NCBI RefSeq assembly: GCF_003386665.1
Contig: NZ_QTUB01000001.1
Location: 1,674,001 to 1,738,000, forward strand
Source of the DNA: Xenorhabdus cabanillasii
GTDB taxonomy: Bacteria > Pseudomonadota > Gammaproteobacteria > Enterobacterales > Enterobacteriaceae
Length of the DNA: 64,000 bases
Direction: 5' to 3'
Part shown: positions 20,647-30,667 of the stretch, piece after piece
Layout of the letters: every line of letters starts with the position of its first letter
Position numbering within the stretch: the first letter of the stretch is position 1
Translations under genes and position numbers: made by a program
Notes under the pieces: model-generated
The model's input: only the letters and a program-made list of their open reading frames with translations
Told to the model about the DNA's origin: nothing
The model's database searches: none

Positions 20647-22893
20647 ATGAGTGAGATAACTCACGATGGTGTAGAGCGCCAACCGCTCTACACATTCACT
20701 GAAAACGCCTATTTGAACTATTCCATGTACGTCATCATGGACAGGGCGCTGCCTTTTATCGGTGATGGCTTAAAGCCTGTTCAGCGTCGTATTGTCTATG
20801 CGATGTCAGAGCTTGGGCTGAATAACAGTGCAAAATTCAAAAAATCTGCCCGTACTGTCGGTGATGTACTGGGTAAATATCATCCACATGGAGATGGCGC
20901 CTGTTATGAAGCAATGGTCTTGATGGCGCAGCCTTTCTCCTACCGTTATCCATTGGTGGATGGTCAGGGGAACTGGGGGGCTCCGGATGATCCAAAATCT
21001 TTTGCGGCGATGCGTTATACCGAGTCCCGTCTGTCTAAATATGCGGAATTACTGCTGAGTGAACTTGGTCACGGCACTGTAGATTGGGTGCCAAACTTTG
21101 ATGGTACGTTGCAGGAGCCCAAAATGCTGCCTGCACGTCTGCCAAATATCCTGTTGAACGGAACTACGGGTATTGCTGTTGGCATGGCGACTGATATACC
21201 TCCACACAATACGCGTGAAGTGGCAAACGCATTGATCGCTATGTTGGATAAACCTGAATGCTCACTTGATGAAGTCATGGAGCATGTGAAGGGGCCGGAT
21301 TATCCAACAGAAGCGGAAATCATCACTGCAAAAGAAGATATCCGCAAAATCTACAAAAATGGCCGTGGTTCAATACGTATGCGTGCCGTGTGGTCGAAAG
21401 AAGAGGGCAATGTTGTTATTACTGCTCTGCCACATCAAGTATCTGGTGCGAAAGTGTTAGAACAGATTGCAAGCCAGATGCGTTCGAAGAAACTGCCGAT
21501 GGTAGACGATCTACGCGATGAATCCGATCATGAAAACCCGATACGTTTGGTGATTGTGCCAAGAACGAATCGTGTGGATGTTGAACAGGTCATGAATCAT
21601 CTGTTTGCAACTACCGATCTGGAAAAAAGCTATCGTGTTAACCTCAACATGATTGGTCTGGATAATCGTCCAAGTGTAAAAGGTCTGGTCGAAATCCTTA
21701 GTGAATGGTTGGTTTTCCGGCGTGAAACGGTACGTAACCGACTGAATTACCGCCTGGAAAAAGTACTTAAGCGTTTGCATATTCTGGAAGGTTTGCTGAC
21801 AGCATATCTCAACATTGATGAAGTTATCCATATCATCCGTAGTGAAGATGAACCAAAACCAGTACTGATGCAGCGTTTTGGATTAACGGAAACACAGGCG
21901 GAAGCGATTCTGGAGCTGAAACTGCGTCATTTGGCGAAACTGGAAGAAGTTAAAATCCGCGGTGAGCAGGATGGGCTGGCAAAAGAGCGCGACAAACTTC
22001 AGGCTATCCTTGGTTCTGAGCGTAAGCTGAATACCCTGCTGAAAAAAGAAATTATTGCGGATGCGGAAAACTATGGCGACGAGCGCCGTTCTCCGCTGAA
22101 AGAGCGTCCAGAAGCGAAGGCCATGAGCGATCACGATATCCTGCCATCTGAGCCGATCACTGTTGTCATGTCTCAAATGGGTTGGGTACGTAGTGCGAAA
22201 GGGCATGAAATCGATCCTGCGGGTTTAAATTACAAATCCGGTGACAGCTTCCGTAGTGCTGTCCGTGGTAAGAGTAATCAGCCAGTGGTCTTTATTGATA
22301 GCACGGGGCGTAGTTATTCCGTTGACCCATTGGACTTACCATCCGCCAGAGGGCAGGGGGAACCTTTGACCGGCAAACTGGCATTACCGGCAGGAGTATC
22401 TGTTGAGCATCTGCTAATGGCGAAAGAAGATCAGAGATTTTTGATGGCATCCGATGCAGGTTATGGCTTCATCTGTACTTTCAATGACCTGATCGCTAAA
22501 AACAGGGCGGGGAAAGCGCTGATCACGTTGCCACAAAATGCTAAGGTCATGCCACCATTGGAGATCCCCAATGAGCAGGATGACATGTTATTGGCGATCA
22601 CTAAAGCAGGTCGTATGTTGATGTTCCCGGTCGCAGATCTTCCACAGCTTTCAAAAGGTAAAGGTAACAAGATTGTTTCCATTACCGCCTCTCAGGCCGC
22701 TTCAGGAGAAGATATGTTGAGCTGGTTGCTGGTACTGTCTCCGAAATCCTCAATTACGCTTTATTTCGGTAAGCGCAAATTGCAGCTTCACCCAGAGGAC
22801 TTGCAGAAATTCCGGGCAGAGAGAGGACGTAAAGGAACTTCTCTGCCACGCGGATTACAGCGTGTTGAACGTGTAGAAGTGTTGAGTGTGTAA
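20647..22893 (+). CDS. parC: DNA topoisomerase IV subunit A, Gly at the quinolone serine
   Basis: ParC is the DNA-cutting subunit. The 748 residues hold the catalytic tyrosine at Tyr124 ([14 protein letters not shown]. coli Tyr120), the long coiled-coil arm, and a C-terminal beta-pinwheel beginning near 490. The quinolone-determining stretch reads [12 protein letters not shown]. Gly84 stands where E. coli has Ser80, while Glu88 (E. coli Glu84) is kept. The offset of four residues is the same at both sites, so the alignment is secure. plsC follows. Confidence 0.97.
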   Translation: MSEITHDGVERQPLYTFTENAYLNYSMYVIMDRALPFIGDGLKPVQRRIVYAMSELGLNNSAKFKKSARTVGDVLGKYHPHGDGACYEAMVLMAQPFSYRYPLVDGQGNWGAPDDPKSFAAMRYTESRLSKYAELLLSELGHGTVDWVPNFDGTLQEPKMLPARLPNILLNGTTGIAVGMATDIPPHNTREVANALIAMLDKPECSLDEVMEHVKGPDYPTEAEIITAKEDIRKIYKNGRGSIRMRAVWSKEEGNVVITALPHQVSGAKVLEQIASQMRSKKLPMVDDLRDESDHENPIRLVIVPRTNRVDVEQVMNHLFATTDLEKSYRVNLNMIGLDNRPSVKGLVEILSEWLVFRRETVRNRLNYRLEKVLKRLHILEGLLTAYLNIDEVIHIIRSEDEPKPVLMQRFGLTETQAEAILELKLRHLAKLEEVKIRGEQDGLAKERDKLQAILGSERKLNTLLKKEIIADAENYGDERRSPLKERPEAKAMSDHDILPSEPITVVMSQMGWVRSAKGHEIDPAGLNYKSGDSFRSAVRGKSNQPVVFIDSTGRSYSVDPLDLPSARGQGEPLTGKLALPAGVSVEHLLMAKEDQRFLMASDAGYGFICTFNDLIAKNRAGKALITLPQNAKVMPPLEIPNEQDDMLLAITKAGRMLMFPVADLPQLSKGKGNKIVSITASQAASGEDMLSWLLVLSPKSSITLYFGKRKLQLHPEDLQKFRAERGRKGTSLPRGLQRVERVEVLSV

Positions 22894-22977
22894 TAAATAG
22901 AAACATCTCAAATAACCCTAATAGCGGGTCAGTATGATGCTGGCCTGCCTTGCTACAGGAAACTACAAGAGAAAACT

Positions 22978-23718
22978 ATGTTAACCATTATTCGTGGGAT
23001 CATTGTTATTTTATTCACCATTTTGATCTGTATATTTGGTGGAATTTACTGTTTATTTAGTCCGCGTGATCCGCGCCATGTGATGACCTTTGGCCGGGCA
23101 TTTGGCAAGCTACACAAAATATTCGGTATCACGTTGATAGAGCGCATTCCTGAAGATACTTCTCAATATGGTTCGAGCATCTATATTGGTAATCACCAGA
23201 ATAACTACGACATGATAACGATGTCGAATGCCGTACAGCCGCGCACGGTGACTGTTGGTAAGAAGAGTCTGGTCTTTATCCCTTTCTTTGGTCAGTTGTA
23301 TTGGCTGACGGGGAATATCCTGATTGACAGGGAAAACCGGACAAAAGCGCACGGAACGATTTCACAAGTTGTGGATCAGATCAAAAAGAATCGAGTTTCT
23401 GTCTGGATGTTCCCGGAAGGTACTCGCAGCCGTAGACGTGGTTTACTGCCGTTTAAAACCGGTGCTTTTCATGCGGCAATTGCGGCTGGTGTACCGATTG
23501 TACCTGTTTGCGTTTCTTCAACCCATGACAGAATAAAACTCAATCGTTGGAATAATGGTGCTGTTATTGTTGAGATGTTGCCTCCCATTGATACGACGAA
23601 ATATACAAAAGAGCAGGTACGTGAATTGGCTGAACATTGTCGCCAAATGATGCAAGCCAAGATTGAAGAGCTGGATAAAGAAGTAGACGAACTTAATAAA
23701 CGTAGTCATTTGAATTAA
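22978..23718 (+). CDS. plsC: 1-acylglycerol-3-phosphate O-acyltransferase PlsC
   Basis: PlsC acylates lysophosphatidic acid to phosphatidic acid at the inner membrane. The 246 residues begin with a hydrophobic anchor (about 3-27). The acyltransferase motif H-X4-D is at His73-Asp78 (GNHQNNYDM), and FPEGTRSR lies near 143. The normal E. coli order parC-plsC-ftsP is kept. Confidence 0.96.
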   Translation: MLTIIRGIIVILFTILICIFGGIYCLFSPRDPRHVMTFGRAFGKLHKIFGITLIERIPEDTSQYGSSIYIGNHQNNYDMITMSNAVQPRTVTVGKKSLVFIPFFGQLYWLTGNILIDRENRTKAHGTISQVVDQIKKNRVSVWMFPEGTRSRRRGLLPFKTGAFHAAIAAGVPIVPVCVSSTHDRIKLNRWNNGAVIVEMLPPIDTTKYTKEQVRELAEHCRQMMQAKIEELDKEVDELNKRSHLN

Positions 23719-23759
23719 AACTAAATATCCTGGCGTTACCGCGCATTCCTTTCTGGTTT

Positions 23760-23808
23760 GGGGATGAATTTTGACTATAAATTTAAGATAGTTTTAGAAT
23801 TTATCCCC
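23760..23808. repeat. long imperfect inverted repeat between plsC and ftsP
   Basis: GGGGATGAATTTTGACTAT pairs imperfectly with the stretch ending in GAATTTATCCCC, a stem of up to about 19 bp around a short A/T loop. It may terminate plsC, but no T run follows. The remainder of the 322-base gap to ftsP is AT-rich with nothing else recognised. Confidence 0.4.
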
Positions 23809-24040
23809 TATTCGCGATATGATTGTTTTTTAATAAGTTAACGTTTTTATTAAACGCAATCGATAAAACATAATCAATAGAACGTAATTCGACAGAATAA
23901 TAAATCCTAATATCCCCGCGTTGGGGAATTCATGCACTTGCCACCGTGATGTAACTCGAAATCTATTAAGTATGCATAAGCAATCAATTTGGGATGCTAT
24001 TCTTTCTTGTCGTGGAGATTATTCCTGCCGTGGAGAAAAT

Positions 24041-25465
24041 ATGTCACTGAGTCGGCGCCAGTTTATTCAGGCATCTGGTTTGGCAATGTGTTTGGGGGCG
24101 CTCCCTTTTGCGGTTCGAGCTAATAAAGAGCAACAAACAGCGTTGCCTGTTCCCCCTTTGCTGGAACCCCGTGGCGGACAGCCTCTGTTTTTGGCTTTAC
24201 AGAAATCCAACTGGTCTTTTGATGGGAAAAATAAGGCTTCGGTATGGGGTATCAATGGGCTTTACCTGGGGCCGACTATTCGTGTCCGTAAAGGAGATAA
24301 CGTTAAGCTGATATATAGCAACCGCTTGTCAGAGCCTGTTTCAATGACGGTAAGTGGGCTGCAAGTACCCGGAACATTAATGGGTGGAGCATCACGTCTG
24401 ATCCCCTCTAACGGAAATTGGTCGCCCGTCATTCCCATTGAGCAACCGGCAGCGACATGTTGGTATCACGCTAATACACCACACCGAATGGCGAGGCAGG
24501 TTTATGCAGGATTAGCGGGAATGTGGTTGATAGAAGATGAAAGCAGCCGTCACTTGCCTTTGCCTAAACATTATGGGGTTGATGATTTCCCCGTTATTCT
24601 GCAAGACAAACGGTTGGATAATTTTGGTACTCCCCGGTATGACAAAGCCTCTGCCAGTCAGGGCTTTCTCGGTGATACGTTAGTTGTTAATGGTGTGGAA
24701 GATCCTTTTATTGAAGTTGCCAAAGGCTGGATCAGACTGCGTTTATTGAACGCAGCCAATGCTCGCCGATTCCAATTGCAGCTCAGTGATGGTAGCCCTT
24801 TTTATATGATTGCGACTGATCAGGGATTATTGCCTGCGCCGGTTGCAGTACAGACACTTTTTCTTGCACCGGGAGAACGTCGTGAAGTACTGGTGGATAT
24901 GTCAAAAGTGGATAGTGTGGTTATTACCGCAGGGGAATCGGCCAGTGTGATTGATCGCCTGAAAGGGCTGTTTGAACCATCCAACAAATTACGCTCAACC
25001 AAGGTTCTTACGATTAAATCGGGAGGGTTATTACCCCTGGTCACGGAAGAGTTACCCTCTCAGCTTGTAGTGGATACAACGGAAATTAATACTTCGATTC
25101 GCAATCGGCAAATCGTTTTAGGGGATGAAACACAAGGGATCAATGGCGCATTATTAAATTCAGGTCGTATCGATATAAGCAGCCACCAGGGGGCATGGGA
25201 GCGTTGGGTAGTTACTACCTCGGTTCCACAACCTTTCCATATTGAAGGTGCCAGATTTAAGGTCATCAACCACAATGGTGTGCGGCCAGAGCCTCAGGAT
25301 TATGGCTGGAAAGATACGGTCTGGGTTGATGGCAGAACAGAGTTGCTGGTAAATATGATGCAGCCGTCGTATGAACATTACCCTTTTATGTATTACAGCC
25401 AGATATTGGAAATGGCTGATAATGGGGTAGCGGGACAATTGATTGTTAGTCCGACGGGGATGTAA
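24041..25465 (+). CDS. ftsP: cell division protein FtsP (SufI)
   Basis: FtsP is a periplasmic multicopper-oxidase-like protein that stabilises the divisome under stress. The 474 residues begin with a twin-arginine signal (SRRQFIQ, Arg5-Arg6, ending near AVRANKE). Three cupredoxin-like domains follow, but most copper-ligand histidines of true multicopper oxidases are missing, as in E. coli SufI. The start at 24041 was chosen because it begins the Tat signal behind GGAG; the longer frame from 23921 adds an unrelated N-terminus. In E. coli folA is not nearby; here the toxin genes and folA follow. Confidence 0.93.
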   Translation: MSLSRRQFIQASGLAMCLGALPFAVRANKEQQTALPVPPLLEPRGGQPLFLALQKSNWSFDGKNKASVWGINGLYLGPTIRVRKGDNVKLIYSNRLSEPVSMTVSGLQVPGTLMGGASRLIPSNGNWSPVIPIEQPAATCWYHANTPHRMARQVYAGLAGMWLIEDESSRHLPLPKHYGVDDFPVILQDKRLDNFGTPRYDKASASQGFLGDTLVVNGVEDPFIEVAKGWIRLRLLNAANARRFQLQLSDGSPFYMIATDQGLLPAPVAVQTLFLAPGERREVLVDMSKVDSVVITAGESASVIDRLKGLFEPSNKLRSTKVLTIKSGGLLPLVTEELPSQLVVDTTEINTSIRNRQIVLGDETQGINGALLNSGRIDISSHQGAWERWVVTTSVPQPFHIEGARFKVINHNGVRPEPQDYGWKDTVWVDGRTELLVNMMQPSYEHYPFMYYSQILEMADNGVAGQLIVSPTGM

Positions 25466-25980
25466 GGTCTCTTATGGGGCCTTTTTCATGGTCGTTAGCA
25501 TGCCTGATTTGAAGGAGAAATAAAGAAAACATGTATTGATAATAATCAATAAACTGTATTATTTAAATCTTTTTTTTTGGAAATATCTTCGGATTAGATA
25601 AATAAATATGGCTGTAACACTAATAACAACAGCACTTATCACTTACATTACTAAGATTAATATCTATCAATAAATATTATCCGCATCTACTTATTGAATT
25701 ATACACTTAAATAAGTAATATAATTTTTAAGCCGAGTTGCCATTTTTTATATTTCATACTGCCTTACCAATATGTTTAGAATACCCGCGGCAAAAACATA
25801 TAGACACAATACATCCATTAATAAAATAAATTATTAATTGTAAGGAGAAATCTTTCATAACTATAAGTAACTCTATAATTATATAATTGACACATAGAAA
25901 AATCATGTAAATAAAAACAGTTAAGATCCTACAAACGATAAATCATATTTTAACCCCCATTAACAATAGGAAATAATTTT
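25466..25980. other. AT-rich leader region before pirA
   Basis: These 515 bases are strikingly AT-rich and contain no ORF of note. The change in composition from ftsP is abrupt and continues into the toxin genes. Candidate promoter sequences lie at 25694-25724 and 25887-25914. A GGAGAAATC ribosome-site-like sequence near 25845 is not followed by a real ORF. Confidence 0.6.
25887..25914 (+). promoter_or_regulatory. candidate pirAB promoter
   Basis: A perfect TTGACA at 25887-25892 is followed after 16 bases by TAAATA (25909-25914), a weak -10. It would give a leader of roughly 60 bases. A second candidate, TTGAAT with TATAAT at 25719-25724, has a 19-base spacer. Neither is proven. Confidence 0.35.
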
Positions 25981-26406
25981 ATGATCACAATAAATATAAA
26001 TGTAAACGGCAATGATGTTACAGGTACAAATAATAATGAACCTACTCCAGTATCGACAACTTACGGTCCAAATACACCAGCATCAGAACCCCCTGTAGTC
26101 AGTAATTATAGTGATATAACAATAGAACCGCATTCTTCTGTGCAGGCAACAAGAATTGATACGCCTGTTATTCCTGAAGCACGCCCCGATTACTATGTAG
26201 CCAACTCCGGCCCTGCACCATCAGTTAGGGCTGTTTTTTATTGGTCTCATTCTTTCACATCAGAATGGTTCGAATCTTCCTCTATCACAGTGAAAGCAGG
26301 AGAGGACGGAATATTAAAAGCACCTGGTAACTCTTTATATTACAGCAAAGTCGTCATTTATAATGATACGGATAAACGAGCCTTTGTTACTGGATATAAT
26401 AAATAA
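25981..26406 (+). CDS. pirA: PirA-like insecticidal binary toxin subunit A
   Basis: PirA and PirB form a binary toxin active against insects (Photorhabdus) and shrimp (Vibrio parahaemolyticus). From about residue 43 this 141-residue protein follows Vibrio PirA: YSDITIEPHSSV against YSHDWTVEPNGG, TPVIPEARPDYYVANSG against TPIIPEVGRSVDIENTG, then a beta-rich end (ALYYSK-like NSLYYSKVVIYND). No signal peptide is visible. The N-terminal 40 residues are an Asn/Pro/Thr-rich extension not found in Vibrio PirA (111 residues). The ATG follows AGGA. pirB begins 95 bases later, so the pair should be one transcript. Composition is more AT-rich than the flanking housekeeping genes. Confidence 0.88.
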   Translation: MITININVNGNDVTGTNNNEPTPVSTTYGPNTPASEPPVVSNYSDITIEPHSSVQATRIDTPVIPEARPDYYVANSGPAPSVRAVFYWSHSFTSEWFESSSITVKAGEDGILKAPGNSLYYSKVVIYNDTDKRAFVTGYNK

Positions 26407-26501
26407 TGATCTAAAAACTATTTATAACCAATGGATTTTAATTTAAGAAATATCCAATTAAGTTATTACTTAACTACAGCTTGATTAAGGTAAATAATAT
26501 T

Positions 26502-27779
26502 ATGAATACCACACCTATTACTGTATCTACAAATGAAACATCGTCTTTAATGACTGACGTAATGCCCATGGATCTTTATGCAATATCCACACCTGATTAT
26601 GAATGGGACATGTCGTCAATCATAAAGGATGCTGTTATTGGTGGCATAGGATTTATTCCAGGTCCGGGCCCGGCAATATCCTTCCTGTTAGGGCTATTTT
26701 GGCCTCAGCAGAAAGACAATACTTGGGAGCAAATTCTCCAGAAAGTAGAGCAGATGATAGAGAATGCTGTTCTACAAACTATTAAAGGAATACTTAATGG
26801 AGAAGTTCAAGAGATCAAAGGGAAAATGGAACATGTAGAATCCATGCTGAAAAACTCGCCTGGCAGTCAGGAAAGTCATGATGCATATATGTTCCTGGCG
26901 AGATATCTGGTTAGTATAGATGAAAAATTCAAATCTTTTGACAATAGAACAAATTACCAGATTCTCCCAATGTATACTAACACTATTATGTTACAGATCC
27001 CTTATTGGAAAATGGGAATAGAGAAGAAAAAAGATATTGGGCTGACAGATATTGAAGTTAATGAATTAAAAGAGCTTATCGACAAATTGGTTGATAAGGC
27101 CAAAAACTATATTCATACGATGTATACTAATGAACATAATAATGCTGTAAACACATCAACAGCAGAGAGTGTCACTAATAATTTATTATCTGTAAGAGGA
27201 TATTGTTTATTACACGGTTTAGAATGTATTGAGTTAATCGAGCATATACAGAATAATAGCCTTGAGAGTGGTTTCTATCCTAAAATTATCAGTTATTCGA
27301 CTGCGTTTGATCGTCCTACTAACAAAATGAGAATTCAGGCTCTTACAGAAGATGATGCAATGCAGGAGCCTTTCAAACCATCTTTAATCAATGGGAAATA
27401 TAATAAAATCCAATCCTTGACTGGATATATACAAAGAATTGGGAATGCACCTAGAGTTGGTGGTATTAGAATCACATTTACCAACGGCTCATCTTATACA
27501 CTTGGTACAGTGACCTCAGAAACGCATTCAATTAAGCTAAACGATAGTGTTATCGAAAGCCTGGAAGTATGGGGGAATGGTGCTGTTGATGAGGCGTTAT
27601 TTAAGTTAAGTGATGGGCGTTTATTGCGTATTGGTGAGCGCTACGCGAAAAAATACAGAAAATATGCTGTTGATAATCACTATATTGCGGGGATTTACTT
27701 AGCCAGCGATGAGCCTTCACTTGCTGGTCAAGCCGCAGGTATTGCCGTTTCATATCATATGATGGCTGACAAAAAATAA
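26502..27779 (+). CDS. pirB: PirB-like insecticidal binary toxin subunit B
   Basis: The 425-residue product resembles Vibrio PirB (438). Shared stretches include a hydrophobic N-terminal helix region with GFIPGPGPAISFLLGLFWP, NTWEQILQKVEQMIENAV, and the C-terminal beta domain with RITFTNGSSYTLG and SIKLNDSVIESLEVWGNGA. In Vibrio PirB the N-terminal half folds like the pore-forming domain of Cry toxins and the C-terminal half is beta-rich; the same layout is likely here. The start at 26502 (MNTTPITV) was chosen over TTG at 26481 because AAGG precedes it at a usable distance. No signal peptide is visible. Confidence 0.88.
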   Translation: MNTTPITVSTNETSSLMTDVMPMDLYAISTPDYEWDMSSIIKDAVIGGIGFIPGPGPAISFLLGLFWPQQKDNTWEQILQKVEQMIENAVLQTIKGILNGEVQEIKGKMEHVESMLKNSPGSQESHDAYMFLARYLVSIDEKFKSFDNRTNYQILPMYTNTIMLQIPYWKMGIEKKKDIGLTDIEVNELKELIDKLVDKAKNYIHTMYTNEHNNAVNTSTAESVTNNLLSVRGYCLLHGLECIELIEHIQNNSLESGFYPKIISYSTAFDRPTNKMRIQALTEDDAMQEPFKPSLINGKYNKIQSLTGYIQRIGNAPRVGGIRITFTNGSSYTLGTVTSETHSIKLNDSVIESLEVWGNGAVDEALFKLSDGRLLRIGERYAKKYRKYAVDNHYIAGIYLASDEPSLAGQAAGIAVSYHMMADKK

Positions 27780-27840
27780 TATTTGCTAATAGAGTTAGAA
27801 TCGTAGTTTGGTTGCAATTTGTTGTTTAGCTGCAAAGAGT

Positions 27841-27874
27841 CCCCTGGTCACAGAGTTATTGATGTGATCAGGGG
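27841..27874 (+). terminator. probable pirAB terminator
   Basis: CCCCTGGTCAC pairs with GTGATCAGGGG (one G-T wobble) in an 11-bp stem, followed by CAATCTTTCCTATTTT. It lies 60 bases past the pirB stop and before folA. Confidence 0.6.
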
Positions 27875-28051
27875 CAATCTTTCCTATTTTAACAAAGGCT
27901 AGTTTACTTTTTTGTTGCGATGCAACTTGAAATTTATTAGATGTATAGGCTAATTATTTGTTCTGAATAAATTGCTAATCTTATCGACTGTAACTACCCC
28001 TTTCCGTATAGTGTCCACAGTTTTTATACTACATGCCTGTAAGGTGACTTA

Positions 28052-28537
28052 ATGAATATCAGCTTGATTGCTGCGATGGCTATGGATCGAGTTATTGGTA
28101 TGGAAAATACCATGCCATGGGCTCTGCCGGGCGATTTAGCCTGGTTTAAACGTAATACACTCGGAAAACCGATCGTAATGGGAAGGGTGACTTATGAATC
28201 GATTGGCCGTCCTTTACCGGGGCGTTTGAACATCATAATCAGCCGCCAGCCAGCCAGTGACGATCGTGTAACTTGGGTAAGCTCAGTCGAAGAAGCATTG
28301 GCTGCGGCAGGTGATGTTGAGGAAGTTATGGTGATAGGCGGAGGTAAAATTTATGAACAATTTATTCCTCTGGCTAATCGTATGTATCTGACACATATTG
28401 ATGCAGAAGTGATTGGTGATACTCATTTCCCTGACTATGAACCAGATGAATGGAACTCAATCTTTACCGAATACCATGACGCAGATGAACATAACTCACA
28501 TGGCTACTGTTTTGAGATTCTAGAACGACGCAAGTGA
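28052..28537 (+). CDS. folA: dihydrofolate reductase
   Basis: FolA reduces dihydrofolate to tetrahydrofolate with NADPH and is the trimethoprim target. The 161 residues align along their length with E. coli DHFR. The catalytic acid is Asp28 (E. coli Asp27), with [13 protein letters not shown] and [11 protein letters not shown] conserved. There is no evident resistance-type replacement of the whole enzyme. It marks the start of the block homologous to E. coli 1 min and is convergent with apaH, as in E. coli. Confidence 0.96.
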   Translation: MNISLIAAMAMDRVIGMENTMPWALPGDLAWFKRNTLGKPIVMGRVTYESIGRPLPGRLNIIISRQPASDDRVTWVSSVEEALAAAGDVEEVMVIGGGKIYEQFIPLANRMYLTHIDAEVIGDTHFPDYEPDEWNSIFTEYHDADEHNSHGYCFEILERRK

Positions 28538-28593
28538 TCTTATTTGCCAATCAGATTTGAGATACGGAGTGTCAAAAGACACTCCGGCATTAT

Positions 28594-29436
28594 CTAACTG
28601 TCATGAACCTGGCAATTTGAAGCTGTAATCAAGGCTGGTTGGCTGAAATACTGCTTATCTTCCCAACGTAAAAGAGTCAGTTTGCCTCCCCAGCAACAAC
28701 CTGTATCCAAAGCATAGATACCGGCAGACGTACCCCGCCCTTCCAGCGCTGCCCAGTGACCGAACGCAATGGAATAATCCTCAGGGATATTGCGTGGTAA
28801 TTCAAACCAGGGTTTCAGAGGAGCAGGAGCATTTTCAGGTTTAGACTTACAAATCATATCCAGCTGACCGTTCGGGAAACAATAGCGCATCCGTGTTAAT
28901 ACGTTAGTCGTGTAGCGCAACCGTGCTAATCCACTTAATTTGGGCGACCAGCTATTGGGCATATCACCATACATAGCATTAAGAAACAGGGGATAACTGT
29001 CACTGCGCAGAATAGCTTCCACTTCACGGGCACACATTTTGGCTGTATCCAGATCCCATTGCGGGGTCAGCCCTGCATGTGTCATAACCAGCTTCAGTTC
29101 ATCATCGATCTGTAATACCGGCTGTTTTCTCAGCCAATTAACCAACTCATCGACATCTGGAGCAGCAAGCAACTCATCCAATTGATCTTTGGGTTTATTG
29201 CGGCTGATCTTGTTATACACAGCCAGCAGATGCAGATCATGATTGCCTAAAACCAGCTTAACGGCGGAACCAAGCTGTTTAACATAGCGCAGAACCGCCA
29301 GTGAATCAGGGCCACGGGCGACTAAATCCCCCGTTAGCCATAACGTATCTTTGTCAGGATGAAAATCGACTTGTTGTAAGAGCGCAATCAGCTCACGATA
29401 ACAGCCGTGAATATCGCCGATAAGGTATGTAGCCAT
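28594..29436 (-). CDS. apaH: bis(5'-nucleosyl)-tetraphosphatase, symmetrical
   Basis: ApaH splits diadenosine tetraphosphate (Ap4A) into two ADP and also removes Np4 caps from RNA. The 280 residues carry metallophosphatase motifs GDIHG (7-11), [10 protein letters not shown] (near 33), GNHDLHL (near 64) and MTHAGL (near 119). It lies 2 bases beyond apaG as the last gene of the lptD-surA-pdxA-rsmA-apaG-apaH series, the E. coli order. Confidence 0.96.
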   Translation of the reverse strand: MATYLIGDIHGCYRELIALLQQVDFHPDKDTLWLTGDLVARGPDSLAVLRYVKQLGSAVKLVLGNHDLHLLAVYNKISRNKPKDQLDELLAAPDVDELVNWLRKQPVLQIDDELKLVMTHAGLTPQWDLDTAKMCAREVEAILRSDSYPLFLNAMYGDMPNSWSPKLSGLARLRYTTNVLTRMRYCFPNGQLDMICKSKPENAPAPLKPWFELPRNIPEDYSIAFGHWAALEGRGTSAGIYALDTGCCWGGKLTLLRWEDKQYFSQPALITASNCQVHDS

Positions 29437-29438
29437 AG

Positions 29439-29816
29439 TTAATTTATCAGTGTTGGAATAGCTAACCGGAACACCGGAATAATCACACGAAACGAATGGC
29501 CACAGTGATCAATCATCTCATAGTGACCTTCCATTGTTCCCAAAGGTGTTTCGAGAACAGTTCCGCTATTGTAGCGATATTCTGTTCCGGGTGGGATTAC
29601 TGGTTGCTTTCCCACAACCCCTTCCCCCTGAACTTCTGTTTGGTGACCATTACTGTTGGTAATACGCCAGTAACGACTAATGAGTTGCACGGGGAAATGC
29701 CCAAGATTGCGAATTGATATTGTATAAGCAAACACAAAACGTTGCCGTTCCGGCTCTGATTGGCTTTCTACGTAAGTGCTTTGAACTTGAATATAAACTC
29801 TTGGTTCGTTGAGCAT
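29439..29816 (-). CDS. apaG: Co2+/Mg2+ efflux family protein ApaG
   Basis: ApaG is a 125-residue beta-sandwich protein matching E. coli ApaG throughout ([44 protein letters not shown]). Its role in E. coli is linked to metal resistance but is not well defined. It sits between rsmA and apaH, with only a 2-base gap to apaH, so the two are coupled. Confidence 0.94.
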   Translation of the reverse strand: MLNEPRVYIQVQSTYVESQSEPERQRFVFAYTISIRNLGHFPVQLISRYWRITNSNGHQTEVQGEGVVGKQPVIPPGTEYRYNSGTVLETPLGTMEGHYEMIDHCGHSFRVIIPVFRLAIPTLIN

Positions 29817-29851
29817 AGCTGCCTCCTGTTACTGCAACGGATGTTCGGTAA

Positions 29852-30667
29852 TTAGACCGTTTCAGGTTGAGACGATATCCAGTTAGCCATCTTACAGTAT
29901 TGTTCGACCGAAATATTTTCAGCTCGTGTGCTTGGATCGATTCCCAACTCAGATAGTTGTTCAACTGAAAATAGATCACTCAGGCTATTACGGATAGTTT
30001 TGCGTCGTTGATTAAATGCTTGGGTAGTGATCCGGGCTAACTTGCGAATATCCTGAACCGGATAAGGTATGGACTTATGAGGGATTAACCGCACGATGGC
30101 TGAATCCACTTTCGGAGCCGGGGTAAATGCCGTAGGTGGTACTTCAAGAACAGGGATTACGTGGCAGTAATACTGTGCCATTACACTTAAACGCCCGTAG
30201 GCTTTACTACCAGGCCCTGCAACAAGACGATTCACCACTTCTTTTTGCAACATAAAATTCATATCAGCGATAGCATCAGTATAGCTGAAAAGATGAAACA
30301 TCAATGGAGTAGAGATGTTATAGGGCAAGTTACCAAATACACGCAGAGGCTGTTCTTGCTCTTTAGCAATCTGACCAAAATCAACGGTCATGGCATCCTG
30401 CTGAATGATAGTCAGCTTGTCTTTCAATTTGGGATGGACGTGTAAACGAGCCGCCAGATCACGGTCAAGTTCGACAACAGTCAATTTATCCATACGCTCG
30501 CCGACCGGTTCGGTCAGGGCTCCCAGACCCGGCCCGATCTCTACCATAGCCTGCCCAGGCTGTGGATTCATAGCATCGACAATGCTATCAATAATAAACT
30601 GGTCGGTTAAGAAATTTTGCCCAAAGCGTTTACGGGCATGATGCCCTTGGTGGACTTTATTATTCAT
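29852..30667 (-). CDS. rsmA: 16S rRNA dimethyladenosine methyltransferase RsmA (KsgA)
   Basis: RsmA dimethylates A1518 and A1519 of 16S rRNA in the assembling 30S subunit. The 271 residues have the SAM-binding loop [14 protein letters not shown] (near 42), VVELDRDLA (near 64), and the catalytic NLPYNIS (near 113). Its start overlaps the 3' end of pdxA by 8 bases, so the genes are coupled. Confidence 0.96.
   Translation of the reverse strand: MNNKVHQGHHARKRFGQNFLTDQFIIDSIVDAMNPQPGQAMVEIGPGLGALTEPVGERMDKLTVVELDRDLAARLHVHPKLKDKLTIIQQDAMTVDFGQIAKEQEQPLRVFGNLPYNISTPLMFHLFSYTDAIADMNFMLQKEVVNRLVAGPGSKAYGRLSVMAQYYCHVIPVLEVPPTAFTPAPKVDSAIVRLIPHKSIPYPVQDIRKLARITTQAFNQRRKTIRNSLSDLFSVEQLSELGIDPSTRAENISVEQYCKMANWISSQPETV

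Noticed and set aside
23921..24040. Longer N-terminus of FtsP
   Set aside because: The Tat signal must be N-terminal, and a good ribosome site precedes 24041.
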